From positions 334,987-398,986 of the forward strand of contig CAIYBN010000144.1 in NCBI GenBank assembly GCA_903924465.1: DNA of 64,000 nucleotides, written 5' to 3'. The number at the start of each line of letters is the position of its first letter. Position 1 is the stretch's first letter. The position numbers and the translations under genes were made by a program. The notes beneath the pieces were generated by a model, which ran no database searches, had not been told where the DNA came from, and worked only from the letters and a program-made list of their open reading frames with translations. The stretch comes from an uncultured Myxococcales bacterium (lineage in GTDB: Bacteria; Myxococcota_A; UBA9042). Shown piece after piece: positions 15,977 through 24,958 of the stretch.

Positions 15977-16620
15977 GAGAGGATCTCCCGCAGGGCCGTG
16001 CGCAGTCGTTCGCCGTGAGGAACCGGAGGCGTGTCCGGCTGACATTCCGGCAAACGGCCGACCACCGGCACGCGCGCGTGCACGCGAAGCGCCGACTCCA
16101 GCGACGGATCGGCATCGCCCGACAGCAGGAAGCCCACGGTCGGCACGCCCGAGTCCCGCAGCACCCGCTCCGTCAGCAACGCGTGGTTGATCGCGCCCAG
16201 TTTGACCCGCACGACGATCAGCACCGGCAACGCCAGGGCTCGCGCCAGATCCAGCATGGTTTCGCGATCGTTGAGCGGCGTGAGCAGCCCGCCCGCGCCT
16301 TCAACCACGGCAAAGACGCCTGCGCCGAGCATATGGGCGGCCTGCTGACGAAGCGTCGCCAGTTCGATGCGCTGCCCCGCCGCCTGTGCAGCAAAATGTG
16401 GACTCACCGCCGCGTCCAGACGCACCCCCACATCCGGCGCCTGCACGGCCGACACGTTGGCCAACTGGCGCACCATAGCCGTGTCACCCGGATCGTCCGC
16501 CAGCCCGGTCTGCACCGGCTTCCAATAGCGCCAATCCGCGGGCGCACCGGCCAGCAGCGCCGCACACACGCGGGTCTTGCCCACGTCGGTGTCCGTGCCG
16601 GTGACAAAAATACCGCGCAT
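15973..16620 (-). CDS. bioD: Dethiobiotin synthetase
   Basis: ATP-dependent carboxylation and ring closure of DAPA to dethiobiotin. The 215 residues begin with MRGIFVTGTDTDVGKT, the P-loop typical of BioD, followed by WKPVQTG, and EGAGGLLTPLN in the middle, which binds metal and substrate. The stop abuts bioF (start base 16620 next to the bioF stop at 16621), and the end overlaps bioA by four bases. Length is normal for the family. Confidence 0.96.
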   Translation of the reverse strand: MRGIFVTGTDTDVGKTRVCAALLAGAPADWRYWKPVQTGLADDPGDTAMVRQLANVSAVQAPDVGVRLDAAVSPHFAAQAAGQRIELATLRQQAAHMLGAGVFAVVEGAGGLLTPLNDRETMLDLARALALPVLIVVRVKLGAINHALLTERVLRDSGVPTVGFLLSGDADPSLESALRVHARVPVVGRLPECQPDTPPVPHGERLRTALREILS

Positions 16621-17751
16621 TCAGGCCTTGCTCGCGTGGAAGGTGACGCGTTCGGCCAGGCGCTGTACGTCCACATCCGCCAGCGGCGCGCGGACCACGA
16701 GACGCAGCCGGGAAGTTCCTTGCGGCACGGTGGGGGGACGCACGGCGCGCACATCGAAACCCTCGTCACGCAGCGCTTGGGCGACCATCAGCGCCCGTTC
16801 CGGCGCTCCGAGCACGACGGGCACGATGCAGGACGCGCTGCCATCCAGATCCAGACCCGCCGCCTGCAGTCGGTCCCGTAGCCACCGCGCCTTCGCGTGC
16901 AGCGCAGCCACCACCGCGCCATCCCGCCGCAGCCGTTCGAGCACCGCCAGCAGGCCGCCGACCATCGCTGGCGCCACCGCGGTCGAATAGACAAAGCTGC
17001 GAGCGTGGTTCAACAAGTGCTGGATCAACGCGTCCGGCCCGGCAATCCAGGCACCGCTCACCCCCAGCGCCTTGCCACCCGTGTGCAGCGTGCACAGCAC
17101 CTGATTTTGCAGTCCAAGCTCCGCCACACGACCCGCGCCGTCGGGGCCGTAGAGACCGGTCGCATGCGCCTCGTCGACCACCACCAGTGCGTCGTGCGCC
17201 GCGGCCAGTTGGCAGATCGCCGCAAGATCACTCAGTTGTCCCGACATGGACTGCACCGACTCGATGGCAATGAACGTCCGGCCCATGCGCGGTTCCTGAA
17301 GCAGTCGCGCGAGGTCGGCCTGATCGTCGAATACCACCCGCCGCGCCTTGCTCAGTCGCAGGCCGTCGATGATGCTGGCGTGGTTGGCGGCGTGAGAGAA
17401 GACGCAGTCATCCTGGCCGACGAGCGCTGGCCACAGGCCGGTGTTGGCTGCCCAGCCGGAGCTGAACAGCAAAGCCGCGTCCCGTTGCGAGAACGCCGCC
17501 AGCGCCGCTTCTGCCTGCGCATGGATGTCCAGATGGCCGCGCAACAGCCGCGCCGCACCTGCGCCCGCGCCGTGCCGTTCCACAAATGCCGCGGTTTCAG
17601 CCGCCAGCCGCGGGTCCTGGGCATAGCCGAGGTAATCGTTGGACGTGACATCCACGCCAGCCGGCAAGGCCAGCGCGCGCAGCAGACCCGCGGCTTCGCG
17701 CTGCGCCAGGCCGGCTGTCAGATCGGCCAAAAAGCGCGCCTGGACCGTCAT
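16621..17751 (-). CDS. bioF: 8-amino-7-oxononanoate synthase
   Basis: PLP-dependent condensation of L-alanine with pimeloyl thioester to KAPA, the first committed step of biotin ring assembly. The 376 residues show SNDYLGYAQDP, GAGAARLLRGHLDIHAQAE, SGWAANTGLWPALV, the PLP-ring-stacking region HAANHASIIDG, VVDEAHATG and the lysine region TLHTGGKALGVSGAW. The start overlaps the bioB stop as ATGA. No bioC, bioH or other pimeloyl-forming gene is seen in the window. Confidence 0.95.
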   Translation of the reverse strand: MTVQARFLADLTAGLAQREAAGLLRALALPAGVDVTSNDYLGYAQDPRLAAETAAFVERHGAGAGAARLLRGHLDIHAQAEAALAAFSQRDAALLFSSGWAANTGLWPALVGQDDCVFSHAANHASIIDGLRLSKARRVVFDDQADLARLLQEPRMGRTFIAIESVQSMSGQLSDLAAICQLAAAHDALVVVDEAHATGLYGPDGAGRVAELGLQNQVLCTLHTGGKALGVSGAWIAGPDALIQHLLNHARSFVYSTAVAPAMVGGLLAVLERLRRDGAVVAALHAKARWLRDRLQAAGLDLDGSASCIVPVVLGAPERALMVAQALRDEGFDVRAVRPPTVPQGTSRLRLVVRAPLADVDVQRLAERVTFHASKA

Positions 17752-18695
17752 GCCGCGTGCAACCCGAGGTCGTGCAACAGTTTCTCATCAGCGGCAATCT
17801 GTGGATTGCTGGTCGTCAGCAGCTGATCGCCAAAGAAGATGGAATTCGCGCCCGCGAGAAAGCACAGCGCTTGCGCCTCGCGGCTCAGATCGCTGCGCCC
17901 CGCCGACAGGCGCACGCGCGACTTGGGCATCAACAGGCGCGCCACCGCTACCGCGCGGACCAGTTCCAGCGGGTCCAGATCCGGCGCGTCCGCGAGCGGC
18001 GTCCCCGGCACCCGAACCAGCACGTTCAACGGCACCGATTCCGGCTGCGGGTCCAGGTTGGCCAGTGACTGCAAGAGCAAGCAGCGATCGCGCGACGTCT
18101 CGCCCATACCGAGGATACCGCCACAGCAGGCCTGCAATCCGGCTTGCTGGACGTTGGCCAGCGTTTGCAGGCGATCCTGATAGGTGCGGGTCGAGATGAT
18201 CGCGCCGTAGTGCTCGCTCGACGTGTCCAGGTTGTGGTTATACGCCGTGAGGCCCGCCGCCTTGAGTCGCTGCGCCTGTTCGACCGTCACCATCCCGAGC
18301 GTCACGCAGGCTTCCAGGCCCATGCCGGAAACGGCCTCGACCATCGCGATCACGCTGTCGAACTGCGCGCCATCCTTGACTTCCCGCCACGCCGCGCCCA
18401 TGCAAAACCGTGACGCGCCGGAGTCCTTGGCGCGCTGAGCCGCCAGACGCACATCGCCGAGGCTCATCATGCCCTGGGACTTGCGCGCCGGGCCATCGTG
18501 GTGGGCACTTTGCGGGCAATAGCCACAATTTTCGCTGCAACCGCCGGTCTTGACCGACACCAGAGTGCTGCGCTGGATCGCCAGCGGATCGTGATGCTGT
18601 CGGTGCAAGGCTGCTGCCTGCCACACCAGTTCCAGCAGCGGCTGTTGGTACAGCGCGACCACTTCATCCAAATTCCAGTCGTGGCGAATCGTCAT
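17748..18695 (-). CDS. bioB: Biotin synthase (radical SAM)
   Basis: Inserts sulfur into dethiobiotin to make biotin. The start at 18695 is preceded by TGGAG; 22 upstream codons in frame lack a signal. The 315 residues carry the radical-SAM cluster motif GGCSENCGYCPQSAHH and the downstream conserved YNHNLDTS and RVRLSAGRSDL regions, the latter containing the Arg that binds the [2Fe-2S] cluster. It heads the bioB-bioF-bioD-bioA run and lies only 69 bases after gltB, so it may be read from the glutamate-synthase promoter. I see no BirA-type operator in the short gap, and the BirA of this window has no DNA-binding domain. Confidence 0.96.
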   Translation of the reverse strand: MTIRHDWNLDEVVALYQQPLLELVWQAAALHRQHHDPLAIQRSTLVSVKTGGCSENCGYCPQSAHHDGPARKSQGMMSLGDVRLAAQRAKDSGASRFCMGAAWREVKDGAQFDSVIAMVEAVSGMGLEACVTLGMVTVEQAQRLKAAGLTAYNHNLDTSSEHYGAIISTRTYQDRLQTLANVQQAGLQACCGGILGMGETSRDRCLLLQSLANLDPQPESVPLNVLVRVPGTPLADAPDLDPLELVRAVAVARLLMPKSRVRLSAGRSDLSREAQALCFLAGANSIFFGDQLLTTSNPQIAADEKLLHDLGLHAA

Positions 18696-18764
18696 GCAAG
18701 GCTCCAGCGCCAAAGTGGCGGGACGCGGGGTATGGTGCGGCCAATGGTGGGGCGCAGGCAAGGG

Positions 18765-21700
18765 CTACGTGGCCGCGTCGATCTCCCGCTGCGCCAGCTC
18801 ACGCGGCCAGACGCGCCAGAACTGCTTTTTGACCTGATCCCAGTCCGTGAGGATTTGCGCGGCATAGCGGCTGTTGGTCTCCGCGACAAAACCCTCAATC
18901 AACCCGCGGACGTGTACCATGTGGTCTTCATCAGGTCGCAGCAGCAGGACCGTGTCGTGGTTGGTCCGTTCCGCCAATTTCTGGTTGGGATCCCAGACCC
19001 ACGCGGTGCCACCGGTCATGCCCGCCGCAAAGTTGTCACCGACGTCGCCCAGGATGACCACGTCGCCGCCGGTCATGTACTCACAGCCGTTGGAGCCACA
19101 GCCTTCCACGACCGCGGTCGCGCCGGAATTGCGCACCGCGAATCGCTCGCCGGCCTGGCCCGCCGCATACAAGGTCCCCGAGGTCGCGCCATAGAGCGCC
19201 ACGTTGCCGATGATGGTGTTTTGTTCGCTTGGCCGTGACGACGCCGCGGGCGGACGGACAACGATGAAGCCGCCGGAGAGGCCCTTGCCAACGTAATCAT
19301 TCGCATCGCCGAACACTTCCAGCTTCAGCCCCTGCACCGCCCACGCGCCCAGCGACTGACCCGCCGAACCGCGCAGCCGCACCGTGACATGGCCCGGCTT
19401 CAACCCGGTCATGCCAAATTTCCGCGTGATCATCGCCGACAGCCGCGTGCCCACCGCGCGGTGGGTGTTGCGCACCGCATACTGGAGCTGCATCTTCTCG
19501 CCGTCGTGCACCAGCGGCCCGGCATCGGCCAGCATCTGCCCGTCCAGGCCATCCGGAACCTCGTTGCGGCCCTCCAGCACGCAATGGCGCGGCAGCCCGC
19601 CGGCGTCCGCTTGCACCAACAGTGGATTCAGGTCGAGGTCATCCAGATGCACCGCGCCGCGGCTGACCTGCTTCAGCAAGTCCGTGCGGCCGATCAGGTC
19701 GTCAAAATGGCGAATGCCCAGCTTGGCCATGATCTCGCGCGTTTCCTCGGCGATGAAGCTGAAGAGATTCACGACCTTCTCGGCGTTGCCGGTGAACTTC
19801 GCGCGCAGTTTCTCGTCCTGCGTGCACACGCCCACCGGGCAGGTATTGCTGTGACACTGCCGCACCATCAGGCAGCCCATGGCAATGAGCGACGCGGTGC
19901 CGATGCCGAATTCCTCCGCGCCCAGCAGCGCCGCCACGACCACGTCGCGGCCGGTGCGAATGCCGCCGTCCGCGCGCAGGCGCATGCGGTGCCGCAGCCG
20001 ATTGAGCGTAAGCACCTGGTTCGCTTCCGACAGACCCAACTCCCACGGCAACCCAGCGTAATGCAAGGATGTTTGCGGCGATGCGCCGGTGCCGCCATTG
20101 TGGCCGGAGATGAGGATCACGTCCGCCTTGGCCTTCGCCACGCCCGCGGCCACCGTGCCGATACCGGATCGCGACACCAGCTTCACACACACCCGCGCGT
20201 CCGGATTCGCCTGCTTCAGGTCGTAAATCAGCTGCGCCAAATCCTCGATCGAGTAAATGTCGTGGTGCGGTGGCGGGGAAATCAGCGTCACACCTGGCGT
20301 CGCGTGGCGCAGCCGGCCGATCATTTCCGTGACCTTGAAGCCCGGCAGCTGCCCGCCTTCTCCCGGCTTGGCGCCCTGGGCAATCTTGATCTCGATTTCC
20401 TTGCAGTGCTGCAGGTACTGCATCGTCACGCCAAAGCGCCCTGATGCGACCTGCTTGATCGCCGAATTGGGATTGTCGCCGTTGGCATACGGCCGAAACC
20501 GCGCCGGATCCTCGCCGCCTTCGCCCGAATCCGAACGCGCACCGATGCGGTTCATCGCGATGTTCAGCGTCTCATGCGCCTCCGGACTCAGCGCGCCCAG
20601 CGACATGCCTGGCGTAATGAAGCGCTTGCGGATCGACGTCAGCGACTCGATCTCGTCGATCGGCACCGGCGGCTGGGTCGGATTGAAGTCCAGCAGGTCG
20701 CGCAGATTCACCGGCGGACGATTGCGCAGCGTCTGCGAGTACTTGCGAAACGCCGCCAAGCTGTCTGTCGCCACCGCGGTCTGCAGCAGGTGAATCGCAT
20801 CGGCGTCCCAGGCGTGCCGCTCGCCACCTTCGCGGGCGCGGTAAAAGCCGCCGATCGGCAGCGCGCCGGTGTCAAACGCCTTCTTGTGTTCGCTCACGAC
20901 CATGCCCGCGATACCGGAAAGGCCGATGCCGGAGAGACGGCTGGGCATACCGGGCAGGTACTCGTCGACCAAGGTGCGCGAGAGGCCGAGGGCCTCAAAA
21001 TTGCAGCCACCGCGGTAGGCAGAGATGACGGAAATGCCCATTTTGGAGATGATTTTCAGCAAACCATCGTCAATCGCCTTCTTGTACCGGCCAACGCAGG
21101 CTTCCAGCGTCAGCGGCGCGAACAGCCCACGGCTGTGGCGATCGGCGATGGCCTCCTGCGCCAGCCAGGCGTTGACGGTCGTCGCGCCGACGCCGATCAG
21201 CACGGCAAAATAGTGCGAGTCGAGACACTCGGCGCTGCGGACATTCAACGACGTGAACGTCCTCAGGTTCTGCCGCAGCAAGTGCACGTGCACCGCGCCG
21301 GTCGCCAAAATCATCGGCACGGCGGCGCGATCCGCGCCCAGCTTCTCGTCGCTCAGGATGACGTGCTCGCGGCCGTTGCGCACCGACTGAGCCGCCTCCT
21401 CCCGCATGCGCGCCAGCGCGTCGCGCAGCGCCTGTTCGCCACCAGCAACCGGGAAGGTCGCGTCGATTTCCACGGCCGTCGCGCCCATGTACGCGCGCAT
21501 CGCGGCGAATTCCGCGTTGGACAGGACCGGCGATTCCAGCTGCAAGAGCCGGCATTGCGACGGATCTTCCGCGAGAATATTGCCCAAGTTGCCCAGACGC
21601 GTGCGGATCGACATGACGCGGCGTTCGCGCAGGCTGTCGAGCGGCGGATTGGTGACCTGGGCAAAGTTCTGGCGGAAAAAGTGGTGCAAGCCACGGTACT

Positions 21701-23309
21701 TGTCACTCAAGACCGCCAACGGCGTGTCGTCGCCCATCGAGCCGATGGCTTCCTTGGCGTCCTGCACGAGCGGCTGCAGGATCAACTCCAAATCCTCGTG
21801 GCTCCAGGCAAAACACGCTTCGCGCACCCGCAGTTCCGAGGTGCTCAGGTGCGTCGGCTCGCCAGTGCCGGGACGGATCAGTGCGTCGAGCGGCGTGATG
21901 TCGCGCACCCACTCGTGGTACGGATTGAGGCTTGCGAGGTGCGCCTTGAGCTCGGCATCGTGATAGAATTTCTTGGCTTCCAGATCGACCGCCAGCATCT
22001 GGCCCGGCCCCAGGCGGCCTTTTTCCAGGACGCGCTCCTCTTCCAGCCGCACCATGCCCGCTTCACTGCCAGCAAAGAGCAGGCCATCCTTGGTCAGCGT
22101 CCAACGCATCGGCCGCAGCCCGTTGCGGTCCATGCCGGCCACCACCCAACGACCGCCGTAGCCGCACACCGCCGCCGGGCCGTCCCAGGGCTCGATGACG
22201 GAGTTCGACCAGCCGTAAAATCCTTTCAGTTCTGGAGACATGGCGCTCTGCGACGACCACGCTTCCGGCATCAACATCGCCTTGCACGCCGGCAAGTGGC
22301 GGCCCGCGCGGGTCATCACTTCAAAAACCGCATCCAGCGCCGCCGAATCCGACGAGCCCGCGGTCACAATCGGCTTGCAATCCTCGATATAGGCGCCAAA
22401 CCGCGCATGTTCCAGCCGCGTCTCGTGCGCCATCATCCAGTTCAAATTGCCGCGCAGCGTGTTGATCTCGCCGTTGTGGGCGATGACGCGGAACGGCTGA
22501 GCGAGCTGCCACGTCGGAAACGTGTTGGTCGAGTAGCGCTGGTGAAAGATCGCGAAGTTGCTGACGAATCGCTCGTCGGCCAGATCCGGGTAAAACGCCG
22601 TGAGTTGCTCTGCGACGAACATGCCCTTGTAGATGATCGATCGACAACTCAGCGAACAGATGTAGAAATCCCGGATATTCTCTTTGTGCGCCGCCTTCTC
22701 GATGCGGCGGCGCATGATGTACAACTCAAGCTCAAACTCGGACGACGGCAGGCCTTTTTGGTTGCCGACGATCAATTGCTCGATTTCCGGCCGCGTGACG
22801 TTGGCCTTTTCGCCAATGACCTCGGTGTGCACCGGCACCTGGCGCCAGCCGTAAACGCGATAACCAAAGCCGATGATCTCGCGCTCCACGAGCACGCGAC
22901 AGCGTTCCTGCGCCGCCAGATCCGTGCGCGGCAAAAAGATCATGCCCACGGCGATCTTGCCCGGACCGGGCTCAAAACCGCTCGCGACGACGTGATCGCG
23001 GAAAAACGGCTGGGGAATCTGCACATGGATACCCGCGCCATCACCGGTCTTGCCGTCCGCATCCACCGCCCCGCGGTGCCACACGCACTTGAGCGCTTCA
23101 ATCGCCGCCGTCACCACTTCCCGCTTCGGCGTCCCGTCCAACGACACAACCACGCCCACGCCGCAGGAGCCGTGTTCGCTGGCCGGGTCATACAGACCCT
23201 TCTCGTCCAGCAGTTTGGCGTTTTCGCGCCAGCGTTGGATGTCCTGTTCTGCCTGCAACTGCTCGGATTCCATGGATTCTGCTCGCATGTCGTGAAGGAT
23301 TTTGCCCAC
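18765..23309 (-). CDS. gltB: Glutamate synthase, large (alpha) subunit
   Basis: With the small subunit makes two glutamates from glutamine and 2-oxoglutarate. At 1514 residues it is full length. The N-terminal glutaminase nucleophile is Cys49 in EHGSCGVG, so a propeptide is removed before it. HNGEINTLRGNLNWM belongs to the glutaminase domain, GLSEANQVL and the NGGTGASP region to the FMN barrel. The [3Fe-4S] ligands are in GCLMVRQCHSNTCPVGVC (Cx5Cx4C), and the C-terminus forms the glycine-rich beta-helix. The GTG start at 23309, five bases after gltD, lacks a ribosome site; ATGs at 23288 and 23273 are equally possible. Confidence 0.96.
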   Translation of the reverse strand: MGKILHDMRAESMESEQLQAEQDIQRWRENAKLLDEKGLYDPASEHGSCGVGVVVSLDGTPKREVVTAAIEALKCVWHRGAVDADGKTGDGAGIHVQIPQPFFRDHVVASGFEPGPGKIAVGMIFLPRTDLAAQERCRVLVEREIIGFGYRVYGWRQVPVHTEVIGEKANVTRPEIEQLIVGNQKGLPSSEFELELYIMRRRIEKAAHKENIRDFYICSLSCRSIIYKGMFVAEQLTAFYPDLADERFVSNFAIFHQRYSTNTFPTWQLAQPFRVIAHNGEINTLRGNLNWMMAHETRLEHARFGAYIEDCKPIVTAGSSDSAALDAVFEVMTRAGRHLPACKAMLMPEAWSSQSAMSPELKGFYGWSNSVIEPWDGPAAVCGYGGRWVVAGMDRNGLRPMRWTLTKDGLLFAGSEAGMVRLEEERVLEKGRLGPGQMLAVDLEAKKFYHDAELKAHLASLNPYHEWVRDITPLDALIRPGTGEPTHLSTSELRVREACFAWSHEDLELILQPLVQDAKEAIGSMGDDTPLAVLSDKYRGLHHFFRQNFAQVTNPPLDSLRERRVMSIRTRLGNLGNILAEDPSQCRLLQLESPVLSNAEFAAMRAYMGATAVEIDATFPVAGGEQALRDALARMREEAAQSVRNGREHVILSDEKLGADRAAVPMILATGAVHVHLLRQNLRTFTSLNVRSAECLDSHYFAVLIGVGATTVNAWLAQEAIADRHSRGLFAPLTLEACVGRYKKAIDDGLLKIISKMGISVISAYRGGCNFEALGLSRTLVDEYLPGMPSRLSGIGLSGIAGMVVSEHKKAFDTGALPIGGFYRAREGGERHAWDADAIHLLQTAVATDSLAAFRKYSQTLRNRPPVNLRDLLDFNPTQPPVPIDEIESLTSIRKRFITPGMSLGALSPEAHETLNIAMNRIGARSDSGEGGEDPARFRPYANGDNPNSAIKQVASGRFGVTMQYLQHCKEIEIKIAQGAKPGEGGQLPGFKVTEMIGRLRHATPGVTLISPPPHHDIYSIEDLAQLIYDLKQANPDARVCVKLVSRSGIGTVAAGVAKAKADVILISGHNGGTGASPQTSLHYAGLPWELGLSEANQVLTLNRLRHRMRLRADGGIRTGRDVVVAALLGAEEFGIGTASLIAMGCLMVRQCHSNTCPVGVCTQDEKLRAKFTGNAEKVVNLFSFIAEETREIMAKLGIRHFDDLIGRTDLLKQVSRGAVHLDDLDLNPLLVQADAGGLPRHCVLEGRNEVPDGLDGQMLADAGPLVHDGEKMQLQYAVRNTHRAVGTRLSAMITRKFGMTGLKPGHVTVRLRGSAGQSLGAWAVQGLKLEVFGDANDYVGKGLSGGFIVVRPPAASSRPSEQNTIIGNVALYGATSGTLYAAGQAGERFAVRNSGATAVVEGCGSNGCEYMTGGDVVILGDVGDNFAAGMTGGTAWVWDPNQKLAERTNHDTVLLLRPDEDHMVHVRGLIEGFVAETNSRYAAQILTDWDQVKKQFWRVWPRELAQREIDAAT

Positions 23310-23314
23310 GCTGT

Positions 23315-24751
23315 CTACAGCGCGGCGAGCGGCACAATGGCCGCGTGAGTCTGCAAATACGCGTCGATTTGCCCGGCTGCCTGGCGACCGTCGGCGATGG
23401 CCCAGACCACAAGCGACGCTCCGCGGACAATGTCGCCCGCGGCAAATACGCCCGGCAAGCTGGTCTGCAAGGTCTGCACTTCCAGCGTGCCATGGCGGGT
23501 GACCCGCAGCGCAGGCTCGCCAAACAGCTGCGGCAAGTCTTCCGCTTCAAATCCCAGGGCGTTGACCACCAGATCGGCGGGGACGGTGAAAGCTGAGTTG
23601 GCGACGTCCACAGGCACCTGGCGGCCCGTGACATCCGGCGTGCCCAAGCGCATGCGGCGGGCGCGCACACCCGCGACGCGATCCACGCCGTCGAATCCCA
23701 GCGGCGCGGCCAGCCATTCAAACTGCACGCCCTCTTCTTCGGCATACTGCACTTCGCGCGCGGAGCCAGGCATGTTCTGGCGATCCCGACGGTACAGGCA
23801 CGTGACCTTCGCCGCGCCTTGCCGCACCGCCGTACGCACGCAGTCCATCGCCGTGTCGCCGCCACCAATCACGACCACGTGGCTGTCACGCGCGTTCAGC
23901 GTGCCATCCGCAAAGTTCGCGACGTGGTCGCCCAAGTCCACCCGATTCGCCGTCGTCAGGTAGTCCAGCGCCGGCACAACGCCCGGCAGGCCGACGCCCG
24001 GCACGTGCAACGCCCGACCCTTGTAGACGCCCGTGGCGATCAGGATCGCGTCGTGCTTCTTGCGCAAATCCGTCAACGTCGCGTCGCGACCGACGGCAAA
24101 ATTCAGGTGAAACGTCACGCCAGCCTGCTGCAACAAGTCCGCACGCCGCGCCACCACGTGCTTTTCCAGCTTGAACGATGGAATGCCATAGACCAGCAAC
24201 CCGCCGATGCGATCGTGACGGTCGTAGACGGTCACCTGCCAGCCCAGCTTGCGCAGTTCCTCCGCGGCGGTCAGTCCCGCCGGACCGGCGCCGATGATAC
24301 CCACCGACTTCGCGCGTTCCTGGCGCGGCTTGACGACCTTGACCCAGCCTTGCTCGAACGCCGTCTCCGTCAGGAACCGCTCGACCGCGCCGATTGTCAC
24401 GCCGCCGTGCGCTGACACTTCCAGCACGCACGCGCCCTCGCACAGGCGATCCTGTGGACAGATTCGGCCACAGATCTCCGGAAAGTTGTTGGTCTGGCTG
24501 GACAGCTGCCAAGCCTCTTCCAGCCGGCCCTCGGCGGCCAGCGCGAGCCAGTCGGGAATGTCGTTGTGCAACGGGCAGCCGGTCTGGCAGAACGGCACGC
24601 CACACTGCGAGCACCGCGAGGATTGACGCGCCGCGTTGGAAACGGGCAATTCGGCTTGAATCTCGTGGAAGTCCTGCCGGCGTTCACCCGCGGGCCGCTT
24701 GTCGGCGTTCTCTCGCGACAAGCTCACGAATTTCAACATCTTTTCAGCCAT
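23315..24751 (-). CDS. gltD: Glutamate synthase, small (beta) subunit
   Basis: Supplies electrons from NADPH to the large subunit through FAD and Fe-S clusters. The 478 residues carry two N-terminal [4Fe-4S]-type cysteine groups (CSQCGVPFCQTGCP and CGRICPQDRLCEGAC), the FAD fold VGIIGAGPAGL and the NAD(P) fold VVVIGGGDTAMD, with NMPGSAREVQYAEEEG and the FAAGDIVRGASLVVWA end motif. It comes first in the pair, five bases before gltB, with a candidate promoter and palindromes upstream (24807-24880). Confidence 0.96.
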   Translation of the reverse strand: MAEKMLKFVSLSRENADKRPAGERRQDFHEIQAELPVSNAARQSSRCSQCGVPFCQTGCPLHNDIPDWLALAAEGRLEEAWQLSSQTNNFPEICGRICPQDRLCEGACVLEVSAHGGVTIGAVERFLTETAFEQGWVKVVKPRQERAKSVGIIGAGPAGLTAAEELRKLGWQVTVYDRHDRIGGLLVYGIPSFKLEKHVVARRADLLQQAGVTFHLNFAVGRDATLTDLRKKHDAILIATGVYKGRALHVPGVGLPGVVPALDYLTTANRVDLGDHVANFADGTLNARDSHVVVIGGGDTAMDCVRTAVRQGAAKVTCLYRRDRQNMPGSAREVQYAEEEGVQFEWLAAPLGFDGVDRVAGVRARRMRLGTPDVTGRQVPVDVANSAFTVPADLVVNALGFEAEDLPQLFGEPALRVTRHGTLEVQTLQTSLPGVFAAGDIVRGASLVVWAIADGRQAAGQIDAYLQTHAAIVPLAAL

Positions 24752-24806
24752 CTCAACCCATCATCGCCAGTGCGGCGGTCCTACCGGCGTGGCGCTCGGC
24801 TTCGCC

Positions 24807-24835
24807 GTTGTACGATTGCCCGGCGGTTACGTCCA
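24807..24835 (-). promoter_or_regulatory. Candidate sigma-70-type promoter for gltD-gltB
   Basis: Minus strand TGGACG and TACAAC are separated by 17 bases, four of six matches to each consensus hexamer. They lie about 55-85 bases upstream of the gltD start. Matches are moderate and position is the main support. Confidence 0.4.
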
Positions 24836-24840
24836 GCGAT

Positions 24841-24880
24841 AACGCGGCGCGTTGCGGAGATTGTTGACGCGCCGTGTCAA
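24841..24880. promoter_or_regulatory. Two perfect palindromes upstream of the gltD promoter
   Basis: AACGC-GGC-GCGTT at 24841-24853 and TTGAC-N7-GTCAA at 24864-24880 lie just upstream of the candidate -35 box. Position and symmetry fit operator sites for a nitrogen or amino-acid regulator; no regulator is identified. Confidence 0.4.
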
Positions 24881-24958
24881 CGGCCAGTTACCAACATGAA
24901 ATCGCTGATGATTTTCGCGACACACCATTGTCACGCGATGCGATGCGGGGGCCCCGTG

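Noticed and set aside
18696..18764. Possible BirA operator before bioB
   Set aside because: No long palindrome of the right form, and the BirA in this window lacks a DNA-binding domain.
20574..23348. Long open frame on the plus strand opposite gltB
   Set aside because: Antisense to a clear full-length gltB; composition is what high GC at third positions gives, and no motif is present.
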